Source: Prunus persica
Lineage: Eukaryota; Streptophyta; Magnoliopsida; Rosales; Rosaceae
Assembly: GCF_000346465.2 (NCBI RefSeq)
Contig: NC_034011.1
Span: 3,433,508-3,497,507 of the forward strand
DNA length: 64,000 bases
Direction of reading: 5' to 3'
Below the pieces are notes generated by a model. The model saw nothing but the letters and a program-made list of their open reading frames with translations, was not told the origin of the DNA and made no database searches. How positions within the stretch are numbered: the first letter of the stretch is position 1; every line of letters begins with the position of its first letter. Both the position numbers and the translations under genes were made by a program. This document shows positions 45,581-63,400 of this stretch, in pieces.

Positions 45581-48500
45581 GCGGATGAAAAAATTGTTAA
45601 TTTTTTTAAAATTTCTTTTTTACAGGCAACCCAACAAGAATAGTTGCACTTGCAATGCAACTTGTAATTTATGTCCAACGAACTTTAACCTTTCTGTTTT
45701 TCCAATCATGATTGAATAATGGAAGTCAAAGATCCACCTAATTAATTGATCCCCCATTTACTTCCTCCACCAAAGAAAACCCCCTCAACCACTCCAGTGT
45801 GTACTTGATACATTTTCTTATGAATAAAAAATTGAGAAAATCGAATTCAAGATATCTTTTAATATTAAAAATAATAGTAAGGAATTTGTAGCTCGAGATA
45901 TCTTTTAATATTGTTTTTATTCTTGTATTCTAAATCTAGGTTCGATTCGCCCGCTCTGTATGAAAAAAATTAGAAAACAATCAAAATAATCTTGAGCCGA
46001 CAGTTTTTCCCCTTTGGGATGATTAGTGCTTGGCCAAAACTTTACGCCAAAGTGGGTTTGATGGTGCAAAAAGACTCTCCCTCTCTCAACCTTTCCAAAT
46101 CCATCACCTTTTTTGTGTGTTAAAATGCATGTACAAAAATGCTCAAGCACAAACATATCATTTTCTTTATTATTTAGCATGTTCGCAGTGTCAAAAAGTC
46201 ATCGTTGAATTAATCTCAACTGTAAACCTAATTAAATTTCAGATTTACCTTCACAAAGCGAAGAGGCACATTCGTTAAACAAAGACTCAACAGTAAATTC
46301 GTTAAAAGTAATTACTTGATTACTGCTAGAAATCCTTTTTTAACACAAATTCTTAATCCACACTTTATAATCTGTCTTAACTCTAGCTAAAAATTAACTG
46401 TCCGGTCGATGGTAGATAACATCAAACTAAAACAATTGGAGTCAAATCTTTGTGTTAGGAAAATGTTATAAAAATATGAATTAGTTAAAAATAGATTTGT
46501 GATTAAAACACATTAAACTAATATTAATCACCTTGAGCATCCAATGTACATTGAGATTGTTATTTAAGTCATAATTAAGCAAGTGGTTAGCTGAAACTAA
46601 TTAATGACAACTACTGCCAGCTGATGGATGGTAGTAGGTAAGTGTTCTTGTTATAAATTATAATAATACTATTTTTTTTACAAATGATGGAAAAGTTTCA
46701 TTAGAAAAGGAGGTTTATTAATCATCACCGACAATTCATGATGGAGGGTATTTCTTGCCAAAATAACTAGGTCAAGGTTTCTATTAGCAACAGCTCTAAG
46801 GTTATGGGTCATTGTTACCACGCGATCGATTGATGTACATGAGAAATAGAAATGCCTCAAAGCTTAATTGGGTGGGGGTATGACCGGTTTTGAGATTTTG
46901 AGGATCCTATACGAAATTTAAACTGAGATTCTCACATAATTTAATACATAAATAGTAAAAATAATAATTTTTTATAACTTAATGTCAAAAAACAATTATT
47001 TTTATATAAAGAAAATTCATCATCAACAATGGCACAAATTTTGAGTCATCTTTATGAATTTAGGAATTAGGATATTCATGTTTTGGTGTTGAAATTCCTG
47101 AATTTGAAATAAAAACAAAAATTCTTTAAGGATTGAACAAAAGAGCCAAAAAGAGATTGATGAATGATGATGATGATGATTAACTTTTTTTCTTTCTTTT
47201 CGTGTTAATTGGAGGTGAAAGCATGATGATATATATACTAATGGATTATATATATATGTTTTTACAAAGAATAAAAAAGTTTGTAAATAATAAAAAAGCA
47301 CACCCAAGGACTTTATTTCTACTTGAAAAGGCCTTAAATGAATAGAAATGCACTTGAAACCAAACCAGCTAAACACACGATTGTGTCAATGTGCTGCGTG
47401 CTGGAATATATGTAAAATATCTATAATATTAATATATAATATACAAGTAAAATATTTTTGGGGGCCTTTAAAAATTGGGGGGGTCATGTGCGGTGGTGCC
47501 ATTTGAACTACCTCAAGGTCGCTCCTAGGTGAGAAATGCCTATGCGCTAGACTATATATGACAAGTATCGTCTAGTTAAAACATATCATGTGTTAGAAGT
47601 TTTATGTATATATAGTTTGAATTACATACATGTTGGTTAAAATAACATCCATGAGATTTGAACTTAGCACCTATTCCAACAAATTGTAAATTAAATACCA
47701 CAAAACAAAATCATCATTGACTAATCTTAAATCCAATTTGTTCGACATTTAAACTCTAACCCAAACAACCATAACCTATCTTCGCTATATATATTTAGAA
47801 ACCCCTGTCCATTCTATCAACAACATTGCAGTGAGGAAGCCATACTTTCTCCTTCCTCTTCTCCTCCAAGACCTCTAATGTTGTATTGCTCGTTTTAAAA
47901 CAATTTTCCACTTCAACCCAAAAAAGAATAAACCATTTTTTATTAGGAAAAAAAATACATATTGGGCTTGAGAAATAAGTCAATTACTCAACGTGTAAAC
48001 CATCAAACTAGCCCAAAATAAAAGGTTGGATCAAGTTGTTTGAGTCCATAATCAATTGGTTTCCAAGAAGAAAACCCACTTGATTTAACATTAATTAATT
48101 CGCAATTTACTTGAGGTCAAACTCGAACCGACGACACGTCCCTTCCCTTGTGCACTATGACAAAATACCTAACTAATCAAGTCAAGAAAAAACAACACAA
48201 AAGTTTAAAACCAGCCCAACGATTCAAAACGAACTAATTATACTTTAAGAACTTTGGGTCAATGCAAATTAAATATTAGTAATCTTTTGGTGGCTAATGC
48301 TAAGAAGGGGTCCATTCATCTATGGTTGATTTTGACAAACCACTAGGAAATGGAAATAGCAATCACAGTGTCTTATTTAGGTGTAAGCAAAGCATCATGG
48401 ACGACAAAAAGCTATTCGATTAATTTCCATGTCAATATCATAAAGTGTGTAAATATGTCCCATTATCATTGAGGTGGTAACACAATTGACAAGGCTATAG

Positions 48501-48847
48501 TTAATTAGGTTTAAGGATTGAGAGAAATAGAGAGACCTGGTATATGTGGATGTATTTGTCGAGAAAATATTTTGTATAATTGTAACGTAATGTGACATGA
48601 TGATGTTGTGCAGTCATCAAAATTGTATCTTAAGATGTAAATTTCAATCACACTACTTGGTACCATCATAGAATAAGTCAAAAATCGAAAACAGAATTTG
48701 GATGCCATCCTCATAGTTGTTGTTGTTGATCCAAGTCCTTCGACTTTTGTGTCACGTATGATTACATTCATTTTTCTGATTTTTTTTTATATTTACATAT
48801 TATTTTTTTCATTTAATTTTTATGATAATAATTATCATATTGTCTAC

Positions 48848-49008
48848 CCTAATAATTAGGTATATTATATTATATTTACCTAGTAATTAGGTACATTATC
48901 TTATATTTACCTAATAATTAGATACATTATCTCATATTTACCTAATAATCAGGTATATTATCTCAGGTATATTATCTCATATTTACCTAATAATCAGGTA
49001 AATATATG
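48848..49008. repeat. Minisatellite with 31-bp period
   Basis: The word tttacctaataat(t/c)ag(g/a)ta starts at 48875, 48906 and 48937, then at 48982 after a 14-bp internal duplication. Each unit contains the near-palindrome acctaataatcaggt. Confidence 0.85.
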
Positions 49009-50105
49009 TTGGGAAGACATCATCAATAATACTCCTATTTTCATTGTTTTATATGAATTTTTTTTATTTGTTCTTATGCTTGAAACCTCACAAATCAATC
49101 TTATGGATACGTACATTTTTATGTTGGTGCTTGCCTATGAGTCTTAATAGAGTGAAAAATAATAATAATAAATAATTTGAAATTTTTTTTTTTCACCGAC
49201 AGTCAATGCCACCGACATATACGAGAGACTTGTAAATCTGGTGAGTGATTGACGCCAATTATAGCAAGCACGGTCAATTATGTAATGGAAAATATGGCAG
49301 CCATGGCCAACACAGCACATGGTACCTAAACAAGTTACAACAACCAAATCTTTTAGGCTTGTCGCTTATAGAAACACCATCTATTTGCAATGTACATGAA
49401 GATGTCAATGTGTTTAGATGTTTCTGATACCATTTTTTTTGTTGGTTTGGGATTTCAATTTGGTGTTGAAAATTCTTGGAAAATTTTCATTCTTATAAGA
49501 GCCCATTAGTCGCATTGAATTGTCAAATGTTGGCAGCGTTGGCATATTTGCCACATTAGTCATGTGGTGTGGGGTATTTTGGGACAAAAACTTGAACACA
49601 CAACATCACAAGCACAATATTTGCATGTGCAAATTTTGGTCCCATGACACTTGATATGGAATGAGCTTGCCATCCACACAAAACAACTAACTAATTTTTA
49701 TGTCAATCTATAAAACATGCTTATGACATGAGTTATGTTTTCTCGTTAAATATATTGTCGTAAGAATATTGAGTTGTTAGATTGTCAATTTAATTACGTC
49801 ATGATAAAGAAAATACTACACTTTCCATTATACTATATGGTCGTCTTTTGCAATGACCATTGAAACACTAGCAATCTAGAATATAGCCTATTGGTCACAC
49901 AAATCGCTATTGGAAGTGGAACTTTGACATAACAAGCATATTCCTTTGCATACCACCTTCATATTTCAAACCTGAATGAAACTCATAAGGAATAATAATT
50001 GCCCTCAATTAGTTGAAAAGAAATCAAGAATATCCACATTAGATTAAAAGAATACAGTGTCTTCCATGTTTTTTCAAACCATATAATAAAATTTTATTAA
50101 TCTTG

Positions 50106-50108
<3 letters not shown>

Positions 50109-50143
<35 letters not shown>
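50109..50143. repeat. (CT)n microsatellite upstream of the ALE2-like kinase
   Basis: About 17 CT units, some 460 bp before the kinase ATG. Confidence 0.95.
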
Positions 50144-50153
<10 letters not shown>

Positions 50154-50602
50154 GTTCTACCTACTCTTTCTTACAGAAAAGTTTCTAATTTGGACTTATA
50201 CCGCTTTTAAGTGGACTGTGTGCTGCTTTTTGCTTGATCAGTTGCAGCAACCTTTAATCACTCCCATGACAAAAAGGACAATTCCACTAGAACTCTCTAA
50301 GCTTTCCAAATTCAAGAGCTTATTAGTCTCTAAAAGACAGCAATTGGGTTTTTCCCACCTAATCCATTCTTGTTGTTTCACTCAAAATGCCTCTCATTAC
50401 TTCTCTGGTACTATATGTGGGTCTGCCTCTGTACCTCTAAACTTACCATGAGGTTGCTTCATTAAAGGCCATGCTTTGCTTCAGGGTGCTCTTGTGCCAG
50501 TTTGTTCTCTCTGCCTTTTCTGCTCCTCACTTCTGTGGTTGAATGATGAGAGCTGAGAGATCTTGAGAATTGAGCTCCACCTTCTCTGACTCTGCTAATG
50601 AA

Positions 50603-55091
<4,489 letters not shown>

Positions 55092-55863
55092 AGCCACATA
55101 AACTGGTGTTTGTTGCATCTTCTTTTCATTTAAAGTGCACCTCCCTAAAGAGTTTGAGGCATAAATAGATTTACCATTAGTAATGGAAAGGTGATATTCC
55201 AAGAAAAAGGGGGCAAAGAAATATGAAGAAAGGGTTTATTTTAAGGGAGATTCACTATTATACCAAATATAGAGGCACAAATTATAGAAAAACCCTACAT
55301 GAAATAGACTTTAGAAACATACCCAAAGCTCGTTTACAACATAACAAAGATGTTTCGAACTTTCTATAAATTACAAAATTGCCATCAATTTCTTAAAACA
55401 AGTCCAACACCAAAATCTCATAAAAACACTCAACAGGGTATCAAAGTTATTTAATAATCAAAATTAAATTCAATAGGGCCAGTTGCTATTTTTTGAGTTT
55501 GTTAATAGAAATTAAATGATATATAATTTATCAATATCATTAGTACTAAGAAAGGATATATAACTTAATATATCCTTTTTTTTTTAATAACAAGAAAACC
55601 ACTCAAAATAAATTTAATTTTCTTGGTTAAACAAGCAGAAGGTATTTGTTCTTTTTTTTTTTTTTTCCTTGGGAGAAAAGTAGTTGAGATTAAAGACTAA
55701 GAGATATTTAAAAATAGAATAAAATGTATTTTCACACGGCAAGCCAATTTTTTACACATTAGAGCTTGCTAAGAATCAAAACAACTAAAATTACATCACA
55801 CACTGTTTCAACTAACCCTCAGTCACTCTCATCCTGCTGACTAATAGGCCTTATTTCCTTACA
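55092..55863. other. Convergent 3' region of the ALE2-like kinase and HOTHEAD
   Basis: 772 bp between the two stop codons. It should contain both 3' UTRs, which may overlap. No gene is seen. Confidence 0.6.
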
Positions 55864-58340
55864 TTATATACCAGCTGCTCTTCCCAATCTCTCTCTCAAG
55901 ATCTTCGCTCCAAAGTACCTGCATATCAAACAACACATAACAAATTAATTTCAATTTCACTTATTTTCTTTCTAAGAAGGGGGAGGCAATTCCACCCAAA
56001 CATGATTGTTCATATGATCATATGTATACATACCTGCCCATCATCATGACAGTGGCTTGAGGATTAGTCCCTGGGGATTCAGAAAATGTCGAGCTATCGA
56101 CAACCCGGACCCTGTCTACACCAAGAACTTTGTGCTGAGGGCTAACCACAGTGCCCACATGAGCACCTCCATGGTAGTGCCAAATAGTGATCACAGTGTC
56201 CTTACAGAACTGCTCCAAGGACTTTGTGTCATTGGTATGCTTGGGGATGAGGTTAACATTAGCCTCGACACTCATGTTAAGCACCTTCTCCACAGTTTGC
56301 TTGTTACATCTTGTGTAGTTTGTGAAATGCTCTGATTGCACAACCTTCGTGGCTACACGGATTCCATCAACACAGCGTTGAAGATCGTACGGGTGGCTGA
56401 AGTAATTGAAGGTGACAGAGGGGTTATCATCAACATTAGTGTTGACCAAGCTAAGGTCACCTTTAGAAATTGGGTTGGCAATTTTTTCTAGAATGAAGCC
56501 TCCTTTGAATGCCTCGTGGGGCAAGTTTCTCTTGCGCCTAATGTATGCTTGAACTGCTTCTGGGGTTCTTTGCTTTGGGGGAATAGTAGATAGCTGCCCA
56601 ATCTGCAAGTTATATAACAAAATGCAGTTCATGAAACAGAGAAAACAGAAATCAAATCCATGAGAATCTCATGAGTATTGAGCATCACGAGAAACTTCTC
56701 AATGTGACCGTAACATCATCATGTGGTGTTACCAATCCATTCACGTTATAGCACGTAGACTAGTCACAGCGGTGTTAGGATCACACGAAACAATTTCTCG
56801 AGCTTCATTATCAAATACCAATATGTTAATTACTTACCTCAGCTGACATGATTCCATGGTGGCATTGAATACTATCCTTGGACTGACTAAATCCACTGCT
56901 AGCTTCAATGTACACACCCATCTTGGTTATCCCTACAGTTTGAATTAGTGTCTGCTTTTCTGCTTTGTTACTAGGGACAAAGACTGCATTCATTGGATTA
57001 TCAGCCATGCCTTTCCCAACAAACTTATTATCAAGCACCACTGGAATCTTCAACTTTTCAAGGTCAGCTTTGGGTCCAATTCCACTTAGCAACAGCATTT
57101 GAGGGCTTCCAATTGCTCCACTGGACAATATTACTTCACTCTGTGGCTTATCAGCAAGAACTGCTTCATGTTGGTTCCCCTTTTCATCTTTAAAGATCAC
57201 TCCCACTGCCTTTGGTATCTTCCCTATATAATGAAAAAAAAAACCTCTTCTTTTAATCACTAAATCCAAAAAAACTAAACTTAAATTGATGAAATGTGAA
57301 TTAATTGACATATATGACAATTAGTAACAGATTTTATGCGCCAAACGATGTGACCAATTGACGTCAAATTTCAGATGTAACTAGCATTACCTGATTTATC
57401 AAAAACAATTCTTTGAACTGTGGCATAGACCAAGACAGTAAGCTTCTGAGGGTTCCCAGATGACAGCAGTTCAGCAGCGGTGTGACGACGACCGAATCTG
57501 TCGAAAATGGTTCCACCAACCTTGGTTCCATAGAGGTGATCATAAGTGAAGCCATTAAAAGGTGAAATTCCAACATCCAAAAGACTGTCCCTTAGAGCCA
57601 CCTGCCATGGCTCAAGCTTAGGCTGGTAAACAATTTGCTTCTCAATCCATGGATAGGACTCATTTACCAGCTTGGCATCCCATCCCACACTCTTTATAAA
57701 CCTGCACATGCCACAATATATAGCTTCAACATCAAACAAAGGAAGCCTGTTTTCCCAATTTTCAGGTAAGGCTGGTTTTGGGTTGCATTTAGACCAAAAA
57801 TTAAGCACACACACCCAATCTTTTTGGATGACCATTTTATGGGTCCATTCTTTATGACATGGGTTCAAAAGAACTTGAATAATTTTTTTTTTTTTTTTTT
57901 GGTTTTATAAATAAAGTTCTTAATTTTTCAAACACAGAAAAGAAAATGGTTGATCACTTGAGTTTTATATACTAATATAATATTTTTTTAATGTTCAGAG
58001 ACAGATGGGTTCAAAAGAACTTGAATAATTTTTTATTTTTATTTTTTGGTTTTATAAATAAAGTTCTTAATTTTTCAAACACAGAAAAGAAAATGGTTGA
58101 TCACTTGAGTTTTATATACTAATATAATATTTTTTTAATGTTCAGAGACAGAACTAACTATGGGTAGGTGGGGAAGAAGTCATAGGTTTGTATTGCCACA
58201 TTGACTATGGCTCTAGCCACCTTAAATGTTACACTCATTTAGTCTAACAATCAGAGCACCTAATCACCTCTCCCTTCATAAAAATGTCAATTAATTTAGA
58301 ACATGGGCAAACTCAACTAGCATTTAATATATAGAAGAAG

Positions 58341-58380
<40 letters not shown>

Positions 58381-60159
58381 TGAAATTATAAATGTCTTAA
58401 TATTATTGAGTACAAGACACATGCACTGTCATGAATATCATATGGTCACCATCCATACATTGAACCCTAATGAGGAAATTATAAAATCCATGTGGGTTTG
58501 TTTTTGTTGGACATATTTTCAAGCAGTGTAGGTTGATCCATAGCCACACATTTTTGTTTATACCATTTATGTGTTACATCATTAAGTGACATAATCCTAG
58601 GCTGGATTCTTTATATGGTAATCTAGTAGATAATGACTTCTTCTTTTCTTTTTCTTTTTTCCCTAAATGTGGATTATAATTAATTTAAGTGGGACATAGG
58701 TCTTAATGTTTTCAAACTTAATTATTTTGTTATAAAAATTAATGCACAAGGAAAAAAATAAAATTAATGGGTTGGTGAGGTGGTGAGGTGGTGAGGTGGT
58801 GAGGTGTTGAGGTGGTGAGGTGGTGAGGTGGTGAGGTGGTGAGGTGTTGAGGTGGTGAGGTGGTGAGGTGGTGAGGTGGTAGGGTGGAAGGCAATAATAC
58901 TATAACATGGCAATGTAGCAACCATAAGGAAGGTATGCATTCATTGTCCAGATCAATGCTTACCTATTGAAAAGGACTATTTATTTACCCATAATGTGAT
59001 ATTTATACACCAATACAGCTAGTCTTGCACTTTTTTTTCTTTTAATATATATATATATAATAAAAATAAAAACCACCCAAATCATACATCCAAACTAAGC
59101 TATCATAATATATCATGAACCCTTTTCTTGCTGTCCTTCACCTATTTGAACTTAATTGGTTAGCAATTAAATGCCCCACCTAAACCTTCAAAATAAACCC
59201 ATTCCTTTTTGTTTTCATTTTCCCCAAAAATGGCTTAATTCCAAGAAAAAATTATATTCACCATACCTTGTGCTTGCTCTAGTATAGAAGCCAGCATTGA
59301 TGCAAGTGCCTCCACCCAAAACCCTAGCCCTAGAATTAAGGACTCCATCTGTTGAAATGAAGGCTTGGGAGGCAGAAGTAGGTGAAGTGTCTGCCAAAGC
59401 AATGTGGAAGTTTTGAAGAAATGAGACATTGGAATTGGCAAAAGGCACACCCCCTCTTTCAAGCACCAAGACATTGAATTTCTGAGAGAGGGTTGAAGCC
59501 AATGGGCAACCAGCTGTGCCTCCTCCCACAACTATGTAGTCATAGACATTGTTGTGGCCACTTGATGAAGAAGATGAGGCAGATGGGAAAGTGCTTGCAC
59601 GCTTGATGAATGGGTACCTATATTCATTGAAATTCCCCTTCCCTGCATCAAATAATGTCCAAATTTTTATGTCAATTCAATTTGTATATCACTAGCAAGC
59701 CAAACATGAAACACAAACTTCTTAATTCTACAATTTCTTGAAGGGTTTTAATTGGTTTTTCCAATTGGGGAAGGAAGAAAGAGATGTTGCACAAGCATAT
59801 AGCCAAGAGAAAGGGTGATATTGGGACACAGTTGAAACCAAAACAAAATAGTTGTAGGGACACAAGTCTATATCAACCAAATTAAAACTAGGCCTTCAGA
59901 ATACCACATTTTGATATATTATACTTAGTGCAGCCACCCAACACATCTAAGTATCATGATTAGTGCAAGAAAAACAAGCTACAAAGTAATGCATATACCA
60001 AAATTTAGCAAAATGGAGCCCATCAAGGTGAAGAACTTTTTCATTTAAACAAGAAAAAAAAACCATCTGAGGCTCCCTCCAAGTGATCCCATTGACAGAG
60101 AATAAACACTTCTAAAACAAGTAATAACTAAACAAAAACACATACACACAGCACAGAGC

Positions 60160-60192
<33 letters not shown>

Positions 60193-60303
60193 AACAGAGA
60201 GAAGGTAGAAGAAGTGAGAAGAAGCAAAAGAACCTTGAGAGGAAGGGAGAACGTTGAAGAGCCATAAAAAGAGAAGGAGCTTCACTGCCCAAACCAAGGC
60301 CAT
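55864..60303 (-). CDS. HTH: HOTHEAD-type GMC oxidoreductase (FAD), six exons, 588 aa
   Basis: Secreted or ER-routed flavoprotein of the glucose-methanol-choline family. Arabidopsis HOTHEAD is needed for cutin dicarboxylic acid formation and to stop floral organ fusion. Exons in coding order: 60234-60303, 59267-59642, 57391-57701, 56838-57223, 56034-56602, 55864-55918. All borders are GT..AG and phases agree, giving 588 aa (Arabidopsis about 594). The N-terminus MALVWAVKLLLFLWLFNVLP is a signal peptide. The FAD Rossmann motif is VVGGGTAGCPLA (from about 61), followed by ARVLGGGTCINAGFY and SSGAIGSPQMLLLSGIGP (GMC signature 2). The catalytic region has HYHGGAHVG and ESPGTNPQATVMMMGR, so the key His and Asn are present. 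The protein ends LRERLGRAAGI. Intron 2 is long (1565 bp) and carries repeats. Confidence 0.95.
57861..58152. repeat. Tandem duplication, two 146-bp units, in HOTHEAD intron 2
   Basis: The block starting gggttcaaaagaacttgaat at 57861 repeats at 58007. Apart from the length and composition of a T/A run, the two units look identical, implying a recent duplication. Confidence 0.93.
58343..58377. repeat. (GA)n microsatellite in HOTHEAD intron 2
   Basis: About 16 GA units. Confidence 0.9.
58771..58882. repeat. GTGAGGTG minisatellite with 40-bp higher-order period in HOTHEAD intron 2
   Basis: About thirteen 8-bp units (gtgaggtg). A variant unit (ttgaggtg) occurs at 58807 and 58847, exactly five units apart, so blocks of five units were duplicated. 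The pre-mRNA strand is the complementary CACC-rich one. Confidence 0.93.
60160..60188. repeat. (GA)n microsatellite in HOTHEAD intron 1
   Basis: Lies just after the exon 1 donor, reading as (CT)n on the coding strand. The short leucine/serine frames seen here are products of it. Confidence 0.9.
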
Positions 60304-60413
60304 TTGAAAGCAGCAGACAAAGGCCTCAGAAAAGCACTCTCACAGAAGAAGTTGCTGCCTTCTTCAACCTCTATGTGGCTGCCACTGGTTGGCCTAGTTT
60401 TATGTGTGTACTC

Positions 60414-60422
60414 TTATATATA
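60414..60422 (-). promoter_or_regulatory. Probable TATA box of HOTHEAD
   Basis: On the coding strand the sequence reads gtatatataag, about 110-120 bp upstream of the ATG. This would leave a 5' UTR of roughly 80 bases, a normal plant spacing. Motif and position only. Confidence 0.5.
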
Positions 60423-63400
60423 CTTAAAAAAGTACCCCAAATTCATGCATGAAAAATAAACAAATAATAAATTTGTTCCAATGCGATGAGAATAAGAAAA
60501 AATAAATAAAAAAACTAAAAAGAAACACAGAAAACTCAACTGTATTTAAGATTACTTGAACTACAACTGGAAAAGTCATTAATGGTGAAATGAATGCCAC
60601 GGTTGAGTTAGGAAGCAACCGTGGCCGTTAGATTAACTCTTCTCCGTTATCTCACCATGTTCTTCCATTACTACAAAGGCAGCTCCATCTCTAAACTGTA
60701 AATAAGCTCTGTTAAAAAAATAAAAATAAAAACTCTGTTTCTGTCAAAGATTAATATGGAAACAAGTACTAAAAAATCATACATACATGATTGAATAGCT
60801 GCAAATACGAATTAAATAATGCTAGAAATACTACTTGGGGTACCTGTAAAAGAACTAAATTTGTTGGGTAACTGAAAGTTAGCTTTAAAAACCATTAAAA
60901 AAAAAAAAAAAAACAGATCCTATAGTTAGAAATTTAATGAACAAAATTGTGCTCAATTATTTGTCACCTCAACTCATCTCTCCAAAGTCCAGATTATTAT
61001 TTTTTAAGTGGGTATTGAGCACATTTTGCTGGGGTGAATGGGATGGGACCAGGGTTATTATTGTGATTGAATAATTGCATTGCATGTGTCAATTGGACTG
61101 GGCAGCTCTATTCGTCTGCTGAACAAGAGTTAATGCCAAGGGTCCATTAATCTTGATTATTTTAGGATCTCTTTGGAATTTGATTTTTTTTTTTTTTTGC
61201 TTTAGTTCGGAAATCTGTTTGTTTTCTTCCAATAAGGAATAAAATGCTTAAGAGTTAATTTGCATACTGATGCAACAACTTGACTGTTATGGCATATTAA
61301 ATTATGAATTTGTATTAGGAGGAACTGTGGAGATAACTGTGGAGTTAACATAATTCTGATTTTATAATAGTGAATTTTCACATAAATTGAAAGGTAGTTC
61401 ATTGGGAAAACTAGTACAGGAAGTGAATGGGAAGAAATGGAAGCTGTCGCATACAGAGCAAACCAGGTAGGAAATGCAAGCTGTCACTTCTTTAGTTGTT
61501 TGTTGCTTCAATCTTCTTAATAAGATCATTTGGCAAATTGATAAATAGGTCAGACATTAATGAGAAAATGTTTGAGGTGTTCTTTGCTTAAAGGATAAGT
61601 TAAAGAACCTCATTAAAACTAAAGGTGAAATGACAAGCCTAAGAACAACATTTAGAGAAAAAGATAATGTCCCGCACAACAAATATGCATTGTGCCATAA
61701 GCTATGATTCATTGTGACAAAACACTATAGCTAATAATCAAATGCACCATCCTTGCATCACAAGTAGGTGTACAAGTGATAAATGAGTTCTTATATGTAG
61801 TTAAACTAGGTATTTCCAAAACTTTAGAGGATTCTATTTTTGTAACAACATTGACGGGCTCTTTAAAACTTAGGAGGGCCTTCTAACGCTCATTGTCAGA
61901 AATAATTTATTAGCTCAAGTGTAATGGAGAAATTTATTAGTATTATGGTCATATCATCATGTGGTGTTATTATTCTACATCTTATAATATAAGTTTGACA
62001 TGGTTAAATATTTCATAGATTTAGATTATAATATTAATAAATATATACACGTGTTATAACTTGAGTGGATTAGTAACATCACGTAAGTGTCCCAGTCACA
62101 CAAAAAAATTGGGATGAGGTTTGAAATCTTAGTCTCAAACTTCATAATTATTGTACCGTGTAAGAAGTAAGAGAAGACTCGGAAGAGTAGCAAGCCCTAA
62201 CTTAATTAAAATAGACTTGAGATCCTCTTGTTCTTTATGGAGAGATGTGACCACCAACTAGACTGAATTCCTACCACAACCTAAATCTCATACTATTCTA
62301 ACCTATAATAGCTAAGGTCAACACTCTATTGTTTGTATATATTTATCATAAAAGCTCGATGCAATACTCGTGGGAAATTTTTTGTGACAAATATTTTTTT
62401 AAAATTAGTTTACCAATTGGTCTCAAAATGAGAAGAAAAGTCATGCAATTTCACCTTTTGCCCTAATTCATGCTGACACGTGGCTGGGTCCCTTATTACC
62501 ATGCCTTGGCTCAAAACTTGTCTGATAGACAGCATTCCCACATGAAAAAAGAAAACCATCCAGCTGTAGATTCAAAGTCCATAATTTTAAGTTAACCTAC
62601 ACAACACAACTGCATATGTTAAAGCATTAATGAAAACCCTAGAAAAAAAACGAGGAAAGAAACAAAGAAGAAAGGAAGAAAAGAGAGGAGTAATGAAATC
62701 ACAAGACCGGATACACTTTCTTTACCAGCAAGAGAATTCGAAGAAAAGTATGTGTATTAATAATGTATTGGAACCTCTTTTTTCTTCATATAGATTATGT
62801 TCGGTGATTGAAATTGAATTGAATAATTAGTTAAAATTAGACCTCATTAAATTACATTAATTAGATATGTGTTTTGTACTATACATAATTAAGGAGTTGA
62901 GTTAACTGACATATGTTATTACATGACCTAACATGATTAGACATAAGTCAATTCAACTTAATCTCAACCATTTGGTTGGGGAATTCACAATTTTACAACA
63001 GTTCGGATTAGACATAATCGATTGTTTTTAGACTACGGAACATTTGACTAGGATTATAACCATATCGAGCCCACCAACACGAGCCTGCATATTTATTCGA
63101 GCGAGTTTCACCTATGCAACAAATCTGACCTCTAGCTGTATCATGACTTGAATTCACCTCCACACTACCACCCCTTTGGTTTGATAATAAATATTTTTTT
63201 TTAAACAAAAAACAAACAAACCTGGCACTTTTCCATTTCATCAATTCATTTGGTTCATACAAAAATACGACACAAAGCCACATTTATTGGAACACCAATT
63301 TATGAGAGGACCATGCATATATATGATCCAGGTTACGAGGAAATTGATGAATTTCACGTTTCTTGGTACAAAAAAAATGTCACAGTTTCAATCCATATAC

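Larger units (their letters stand above)
43253..50602. other. 7.3-kb gene-poor spacer
   Basis: The first 300 bp are the NHL leader and promoter, with a GA microsatellite at about 43452-43482. The remainder is AT-rich with no ORF I can assign. The short frames within it show no domain, no splice partners and biased composition. It holds a pair of direct repeats, a LINE-like tail and a 31-bp minisatellite (separate entries). The final 500 bp, with a long CT run, are the upstream region of the ALE2-like kinase. Confidence 0.55.

Noticed and set aside
58739..58921. His/Pro/Thr repeat frame on the minus strand in HOTHEAD intron 2
   Set aside because: Pure translation of the GTGAGGTG minisatellite.
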